The translations under genes were made by a program, and so were the position numbers. From positions 1 to 34,908 of the IMG/VR virus record IMGVR_UViG_3300046507_000309: a stretch of 34,908 bases of DNA. One strand, 5' to 3'. The stretch is from a virus. The notes beneath the pieces are model-generated. The model saw only the letters and a list, made by a program, of their open reading frames with translations, did not search any database and was not told where the DNA came from. The stretch's first letter is position 1. The number at the start of each line of letters is the position of its first letter. Positions 30,941 through 34,908 of this stretch are shown here, one piece after another.

Positions 30941-31553
30941 CTTGATGCTCGCCACGCTCGGGAAGCGCCCGTTCAAAGATGCGAACTGGATCTTTGAACT
31001 GAAGTACGACGGATACCGTTGCCTCGTGCGCAAGTCGGGCAGCCTGGTCGAACTCTTGAGCCGAAACTGCAATGAGCTGGGCGGCTCGTTTCCCGACGTG
31101 GTTGCGGCGGTCGCGAGCATCCCGGGCGATTTCGTGCTCGACGCTGAGTTGACCGTCGACGAGCCAAACGGCCGGTCGTCGTTCGAATGGCTGCGCCGCC
31201 GCGCTGTCACGAAGACGGCCGGCGCCGTGCGAGCTGCGGCAGCCCGCCACCCCGCGCGGCTCTATTTCTTTGACGCGCTCTGCATCGGCGACGAAGATCT
31301 CCGTTGCCTGCCGCTCGACGAGCGAAAGCGATACCTGCGCGACCTGTTCGACGATACGAAGACGATGATCGTCGCCACGGGCATAGTCGGCGAAGGCCGA
31401 TGGGTGTTCGAGCAAGCTGCGGCGCATGATCTGGAAGGGATGGTCGCCAAGCGGCTCGACGCGCCCTATCAGCGCGGCCGATCTCGCGATTGGATCAAGG
31501 TCAAGAACCCGGATTACAGCCGCCGCGAGGCGCTCGCATGGGGTAAGAGTTAG
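30912..31553 (+). CDS. ATP-dependent DNA ligase, adenylation domain only
   Basis: The 213-residue protein has the nucleotidyltransferase motifs of ATP-dependent ligases: motif I ELKYDGYR with Lys31 as AMP acceptor, LLSRNCNEL (motif Ia/II region), VLDAELTVD at 75-83 (motif III region), LEGMVAKR at 174-181 (motif IV) and WIKVK at 194-198 (motif V). It ends about 15 residues later, so the OB-fold domain of typical ligases is absent. It could seal nicks as a minimal enzyme or need a partner. The ATG at 30912 puts motif I at the usual distance; an upstream frame to 30858 overlaps the previous gene. Confidence 0.82.
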   Translation: MPLPSIQCSDLMLATLGKRPFKDANWIFELKYDGYRCLVRKSGSLVELLSRNCNELGGSFPDVVAAVASIPGDFVLDAELTVDEPNGRSSFEWLRRRAVTKTAGAVRAAAARHPARLYFFDALCIGDEDLRCLPLDERKRYLRDLFDDTKTMIVATGIVGEGRWVFEQAAAHDLEGMVAKRLDAPYQRGRSRDWIKVKNPDYSRREALAWGKS

Positions 31554-31614
31554 GTTCGTCACAGCTGCTTTTTAATTGTCTAAGGTTTTGAGAGGTACGG
31601 CCGATAACGCAGGC

Positions 31615-31812
31615 ATGAACAGAGATCAAGCCCAAGCCCTTATCGACTCCATCGACGTCTCTGCCGTCGCAATCGTCACTGCCAAGTTCGGCAACTATGA
31701 CGACCTAGACCGCGAGCACGGTGACGCCTACTACAAGACGACGGTCGCTCTGCTCGCTGAGCACGATCCGAACTTGAATCTCACGGACCTCTGGAGAATT
31801 GTCGGTCTCTGA
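31615..31812 (+). CDS. Small acidic protein of unknown function
   Basis: A 65-residue protein (MNRDQAQALIDSIDVSAVAI, ending NLTDLWRIVGL) ends eight bases before the convergent membrane peptide gene. An in-frame TTG at 31576 is possible, but no ribosome site supports it. Function unknown. Confidence 0.55.
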   Translation: MNRDQAQALIDSIDVSAVAIVTAKFGNYDDLDREHGDAYYKTTVALLAEHDPNLNLTDLWRIVGL

Positions 31813-31820
31813 GCGGCTAA

Positions 31821-31907
31821 TCACATCCACTCCGCGATCAGGTATGCGATCGTCGCAAGGACGGGAACAGCGAGCCAAACCTTGGCCGACATGCTCAGTT
31901 TTTTCAT
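31821..31907 (-). CDS. 28-residue membrane peptide
   Basis: The ATG overlaps the upstream stop by ATGA. The sequence MKKLSMSAKVWLAVPVLATI, AYLIAEWM has a basic N-terminus and one span, the shape of a small inner-membrane peptide. It has no independent ribosome site, so coupling to the upstream gene is likely. It ends the leftward run before the opposed ligase block. Confidence 0.5.
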   Translation of the reverse strand: MKKLSMSAKVWLAVPVLATIAYLIAEWM

Positions 31908-32617
31908 TGCTGCTCCATCGCCATAGCCGCGTCGACAGCCTCGCGCGCCGATTCGTAGAATTCGCCAGATCCAGAAAGGACGCCGGCGCTGCCGTGAAGC
32001 TGGCACGTCTCGCCGTACCACTGCACGACTGCGCCAGTGCGGACCATGAAGTCGAGGCGGGCAGTATCAGCGCCGGCCTTCACGACAGTGCGCGATAGCC
32101 ACCGAATACGATCCTTCGCGGCGGTCAGCCAGACAATCGCCGAGTGATACTCAGGATCACGCGCAAGCGCGCGCTTGAGATCGAGAGGCTCGTTGCCGTG
32201 CATGAACACGCCGTTCGCGATCTCGTCGTCGGTGTATTTCCCGAGCGTGAGCGCCGCGCGCTCGCAGTCGTAGCTGTCGCCGTGCGGATCGGATTCGCCT
32301 TTCTCGCGCCACTGCGCGGCGGGCGTGCTGGCTGCGAATTGCTCATAGGGAACGTGCTTGACCATTCCGGTGCCATGCACGATCGCGTCCTGTAACGCTC
32401 TCTCGTACGGATTAGCGGCGGCGCTCTGCTCAGCAGAAAGCAACGCGCCGAGCTTCGCGATCAGCGCTATGTCGGCGTCGTAGTCTGCCTTAGCCTCGTG
32501 ATCGTCGCCCCAGTCGTCCCGGTTGTCGAAAGACGTATGGCACGCGCGCAGCGAGTCGGCGCTTGCCGTGATGCTGCTGATTGCGTCGCGGATCACTGCG
32601 CGTTGTTCTTCTGTCAT
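31904..32617 (-). CDS. Early protein of unknown function
   Basis: The 237-residue acidic protein has AGGAG before its ATG. Visible segments include RAVIRDAISSITASADSLRA and a later block DPEYHSAIVWLTAAKDRIRW. The C-terminal part repeats aromatic and Gly residues (VVQWYGETCQLHG). The N-terminal segment is repeat-free and helical. No family recognised. Confidence 0.65.
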   Translation of the reverse strand: MTEEQRAVIRDAISSITASADSLRACHTSFDNRDDWGDDHEAKADYDADIALIAKLGALLSAEQSAAANPYERALQDAIVHGTGMVKHVPYEQFAASTPAAQWREKGESDPHGDSYDCERAALTLGKYTDDEIANGVFMHGNEPLDLKRALARDPEYHSAIVWLTAAKDRIRWLSRTVVKAGADTARLDFMVRTGAVVQWYGETCQLHGSAGVLSGSGEFYESAREAVDAAMAMEQQ

Positions 32618-32626
32618 CTGAATCTC

Positions 32627-33052
32627 CTATGCGGCGAACAGGTCGCCAATCGCCTTGCGCTCGCGGCGCGTCTTTGCGGCGGTCTGTCGATGGTGGTCCG
32701 CGTCGTAACGCAGATGGTGCAACTGGCACAGCGCGAGAAGGTTTGATGGGTCGCAGTTCTCGGGCATGTGGTCGAGATGCGCGATGGTCAGAACGATCTT
32801 TACGGCGCGCGAGACGGAATACTCGGACGCCTTGCATCGGCCCAGATACCGTCCGTCGTCTTCGTCGTAGACCTCGCCGTCGCCTTCGAGCAACTGAAAT
32901 GTCCCGTCGTCTTTGCCGTTGCCGCGCACGACGTAAGCGCCGTTCGGCGCGCCGCACTTCTCGCAGAGGTTGTTGGCGCGCAGCAGGATCGCCGCGCGGA
33001 TCTCCTTCCAGTTCGGGGGATATCGGTCGCGGTTTTCAGGCTTGATTGGCAC
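32627..33052 (-). CDS. HNH endonuclease-like protein
   Basis: The 141-residue protein begins PIKPENRDRYPPNWKEIRAA. A CEKCG pair and a later LALCQLHHLRYD flank TIAHLDHMPENCDPSNLLAL, the HNH arrangement with zinc-binding Cys pairs around a His-rich metal site. Phage HNH proteins nick or cut DNA in replication or packaging; here the gene lies with recombination genes. GTG start at 33052 overlaps the upstream gene by 17 bases. Confidence 0.8.
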   Translation of the reverse strand: MPIKPENRDRYPPNWKEIRAAILLRANNLCEKCGAPNGAYVVRGNGKDDGTFQLLEGDGEVYDEDDGRYLGRCKASEYSVSRAVKIVLTIAHLDHMPENCDPSNLLALCQLHHLRYDADHHRQTAAKTRRERKAIGDLFAA

Positions 33053-33239
33053 GTGGGGATCTCACAGGATCACGGTTGATTGAAACGCCGTCGACGAGGA
33101 ACGAGACGCGGCGCTCGGTATCGGCGGCGACCATCTTCGCGGTCGCGTCGAGCAGCTCGTGCACGAGCGCCGCGGTCGGGTCTTTGGCCTGCCGATATCG
33201 GGCGAAGGCTTTGTCCAATGCGCGGCGCTCGGGCGTCAT
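33036..33239 (-). CDS. Small helical early protein
   Basis: The 67-residue protein (TPERRALDKAFARYRQAKDP, then ELLDATAKMVAADTERR) starts at an ATG overlapping the exonuclease stop by ATGA; an upstream in-frame start would run deep into that gene. Function unknown. Confidence 0.6.
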   Translation of the reverse strand: MTPERRALDKAFARYRQAKDPTAALVHELLDATAKMVAADTERRVSFLVDGVSINRDPVRSPRANQA

Positions 33240-33907
33240 GCCGCGAACGCCTTGCGCACGTACGGATCGACGTCCGGCTGCTTCAGCAGCCACCGCACGT
33301 AGTCCGGCGGCACATCAGCGACCGCTGCGCCCTTGTGCTTGCCGAACGGCATAACCGTCGGCACACGCGCCTCTTCGCTGAACTCCCACATTTGTTCGAA
33401 CGATTCGAAGCCGCCGGCGCTGTCCGAGATGGCCTGGAGAATCCACAGACAGAAGCCGACGTCGGCGACCGCGCTGTGCGCCTCGCGCAGCAGTTCGCGC
33501 GTCTTCGCGGGGTCGATCGAGAGCCGATACATCAGCGCGCCGAGCCGGTGACTGTCGGCCTTCGGCCAGACCTTGCGCGCCATCGCGAGCGTGCAGATAC
33601 GCTTCACGTTCGGCTCGCCGATGATCTTCCAGTCGAAGTCGACGTTGTGCGCGATCAGGTACTTCGTGCCTTCTGGAAGTTCGAACGTGTGATGCGCCGG
33701 GCATCCTGCCAGGTCGGCTTCGAGAATGTGGTGCGTCGCCATCGCACCGAAGCTGATCGGCTTGCTCGGCTTGTAGCGCTGGCCAAAGACGGCATTCGGC
33801 ACAGGCTGCACCTGACGATTGACGATCTGCACGCCCTGATAGGCCGCTTCGATCAGTTCGCCGTCGACGGCGTCGGTGGTCTCGGTGTCGAAGATGATCG
33901 CGCTCAT
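33236..33907 (-). CDS. DEDDh 3'-5' exonuclease with ExoX-like C-terminus
   Basis: The 223-residue protein starts IIFDTETTDAVDGELIEAAY: Asp7 and Glu9 are the first metal ligands. AHNVDFDWKI at 86-95 gives the third (Asp90), and EAHSAVADV gives His144 and Asp149, completing DEDDh. The C-terminal PTVMPFGKHKGAAVADVPPD, YVRWLL is the small domain found in ExoX-like proteins. It would degrade single-stranded 3' ends in repair or recombination. ATGA overlap with the next upstream gene indicates coupling. Confidence 0.88.
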   Translation of the reverse strand: MSAIIFDTETTDAVDGELIEAAYQGVQIVNRQVQPVPNAVFGQRYKPSKPISFGAMATHHILEADLAGCPAHHTFELPEGTKYLIAHNVDFDWKIIGEPNVKRICTLAMARKVWPKADSHRLGALMYRLSIDPAKTRELLREAHSAVADVGFCLWILQAISDSAGGFESFEQMWEFSEEARVPTVMPFGKHKGAAVADVPPDYVRWLLKQPDVDPYVRKAFAA

Positions 33908-34551
33908 GCCTGGGCCCCTTCTTCCGATTCGGATTCGGCGTCGTCCTTCGGGCCGTTCTCTGCGCCGCGTGCGAGGTCGGAACCTGCGAAGGGATCGTCG
34001 TCGCCGCCGGCCTTTTCGGCTGCGGTTTTCTTCTTCGGCTTCTGCGCCTTCTCGACGAGGTCGCTTTGCTTCGCCGTCGGCGGCACAAGGCTGATCTCGA
34101 TCTCGCGCTGGATCAGTTCGCAGAGGCGGCCGGCGACGTTCGCTTCGGGGTGCGCCTGCACGCGGAAGCTCGTGAAGACGGTGCCGCCGTCCTTCATCGA
34201 GAATTCGAAGTTATCGACCTGAATGTCGGAGAGCTTGATGTCTTCGACGCCCGACACGCCCCAGTGAATGTGCAGCTCGTATCCGGGCAGATCCGATTCC
34301 CACTTGATGGACTTGATCTGATTGAACTTCAGGCCGCGCATCGCGCCCTGCTCTTCCGGCAGCAGGTCGCGCGGCTCGGCGTCGCGCTCGAAGAAAGCGG
34401 CCTTCAGCTTGGAATCGAACGAATCGAGAATGTCGTTGCTGCTCTCGATCTTGAACTTCAGGTCCATCGCGGGCTTGCGCTCTTCGCCGTGGATCTCGGC
34501 GCGCGGATTTGCGGACGACAGGAATGCGCTCTTGTTCGCAAGAGTGAACAT
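33904..34551 (-). CDS. Early protein with acidic C-terminal tail
   Basis: The 215-residue protein begins MFTLANKSAFLSSANPRAEI, a start shared by many phage early proteins, with a predicted beta domain (ELHIHWGVSGVEDIKLSDIQ) and a Lys-rich linker leading to an acidic tail (DDAESESEEGAQA). The compact domain plus acidic tail recalls single-strand binding proteins, and it is coupled to the exonuclease, so a DNA-recombination role is plausible. No function is established. Confidence 0.65.
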   Translation of the reverse strand: MFTLANKSAFLSSANPRAEIHGEERKPAMDLKFKIESSNDILDSFDSKLKAAFFERDAEPRDLLPEEQGAMRGLKFNQIKSIKWESDLPGYELHIHWGVSGVEDIKLSDIQVDNFEFSMKDGGTVFTSFRVQAHPEANVAGRLCELIQREIEISLVPPTAKQSDLVEKAQKPKKKTAAEKAGGDDDPFAGSDLARGAENGPKDDAESESEEGAQA

Positions 34552-34596
34552 AGGGTGTTTCTCCGGGGGAATAAAACGAGGAATAAAGCGGGGGAA

Positions 34597-34785
34597 TTAC
34601 TGCGGACGCTTCGGCAGGCGTGCGTCGATGGCGCGGATTCGTGCGATGACGCGCGCCGGCAGGGAAATCACCGGCGCGCCGTCGAGTGCGGCAAAGGCCG
34701 GGCGCAGCATTTCGCGATCAGCGGCGGACATTTGAGCATCGCGGATGCGGCGCAGGGCTTGATACAGGGGACTCTCGACGGTCAC
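34597..34785 (-). CDS. Small helical protein
   Basis: A 62-residue GTG-started protein (SPLYQALRRIRDAQMSAADR, ending RAIDARLPKRPQ) overlaps the stop of the gene at 34889. Basic C-terminus. Function unknown. Confidence 0.55.
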   Translation of the reverse strand: MTVESPLYQALRRIRDAQMSAADREMLRPAFAALDGAPVISLPARVIARIRAIDARLPKRPQ

Positions 34786-34889
34786 TCGTCCACCTCCATG
34801 CCGAGCGCACGCTTCGCGATGTTCGCGAGCTTGGTGTCGTTGTCGAGATGGCCGTTCGCACCGTTCGCGATCTGTCCGAGTGCATTCAT
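34782..34889 (-). CDS. Small protein at the right edge, possibly incomplete
   Basis: A 35-residue frame (MNALGQIANGANGHLDNDTK, ending KRALGMEVDE) starts at the ATG at 34889. The same frame stays open without a stop to 34907, so the gene may start beyond the window. Its stop overlaps the next GTG. Function unknown. Confidence 0.5.
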   Translation of the reverse strand: MNALGQIANGANGHLDNDTKLANIAKRALGMEVDE

Positions 34890-34908
34890 AAGACGGTACG
34901 GCGATGGG

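Noticed and set aside
30663-31562. 299-codon frame antisense to the ligase
   Set aside because: The sense strand carries the ligase motifs I-V; the antisense product has no recognisable features.

Overview
The window reads as the genome, or nearly the whole genome, of a temperate podovirus-like phage with P22-type virion genes. The DNA is GC-rich, with C/G at most third codon positions. The regulatory, HNH, PrtN-like and dusA sequences point to a betaproteobacterial host, most likely Burkholderiaceae (Burkholderia, Paraburkholderia or Caballeronia). The host is an inference from family resemblance and base composition. No ribosomal, tRNA or intact host metabolic gene is present.

Layout. 1-1100 (minus): six tightly coupled small early genes, the last open at the left edge. 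1101-1791: a 690-bp control region with a leftward promoter (PL), three operator copies spaced exactly 24 bp apart, a boxA-plus-UUCG-hairpin leader and a terminator. 1792-2845 (minus): the cI-type repressor and a downstream lipoprotein. 2852-2926: divergent PRM/PR promoters with two clear copies of the same operator. 2950-7235 (plus): a cro-like gene, a CII/YmfL-like gene, lambda O-like and P-like replication genes (the O-like gene contains two opposed 11-bp iteron clusters, a candidate origin), a RuvC-like resolvase and small genes. 7324-23081 (plus): terminase, portal, scaffold, coat, head-completion, DNA-stabilisation and ejection proteins. 23173-27013: tailspike, two membrane proteins and a GH108 endolysin. 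27070-27996 (minus): a DUF4214-DUF1796-like moron. 28045-28304: an apparent attP that carries the 5' end of the host gene dusA. 28312-30108 (plus): integrase and a protein with a HEPN-type RNxxxH motif. 30087-30599 (minus): PrtN-like and AlpA-like regulators. 30716-31812 (plus): a minimal ATP-dependent ligase between two small genes. 31821-34889 (minus): HNH protein, DEDDh exonuclease and other leftward early genes.

How it fits together. The plan is lambdoid: CI would hold PL and PR shut through matched operators, PR drives Cro, CII and replication, and PL drives leftward recombination and accessory genes, probably with boxA-dependent antitermination. Integrase and late genes lie side by side with attP between them, so the sequence is in the unintegrated (phage or circular) arrangement, not an integrated prophage. 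Leftward frames are open at both ends, as expected if the two ends are adjacent in a circular or permuted genome, although a direct join is out of frame by one base.

The observations most worth following are the dusA-carrying attP, which on integration would place the papain-like moron behind the host's own dusA promoter; the RNxxxH protein; the paired operators; the nut-like PL leader; and the opposed iterons inside the replication gene.
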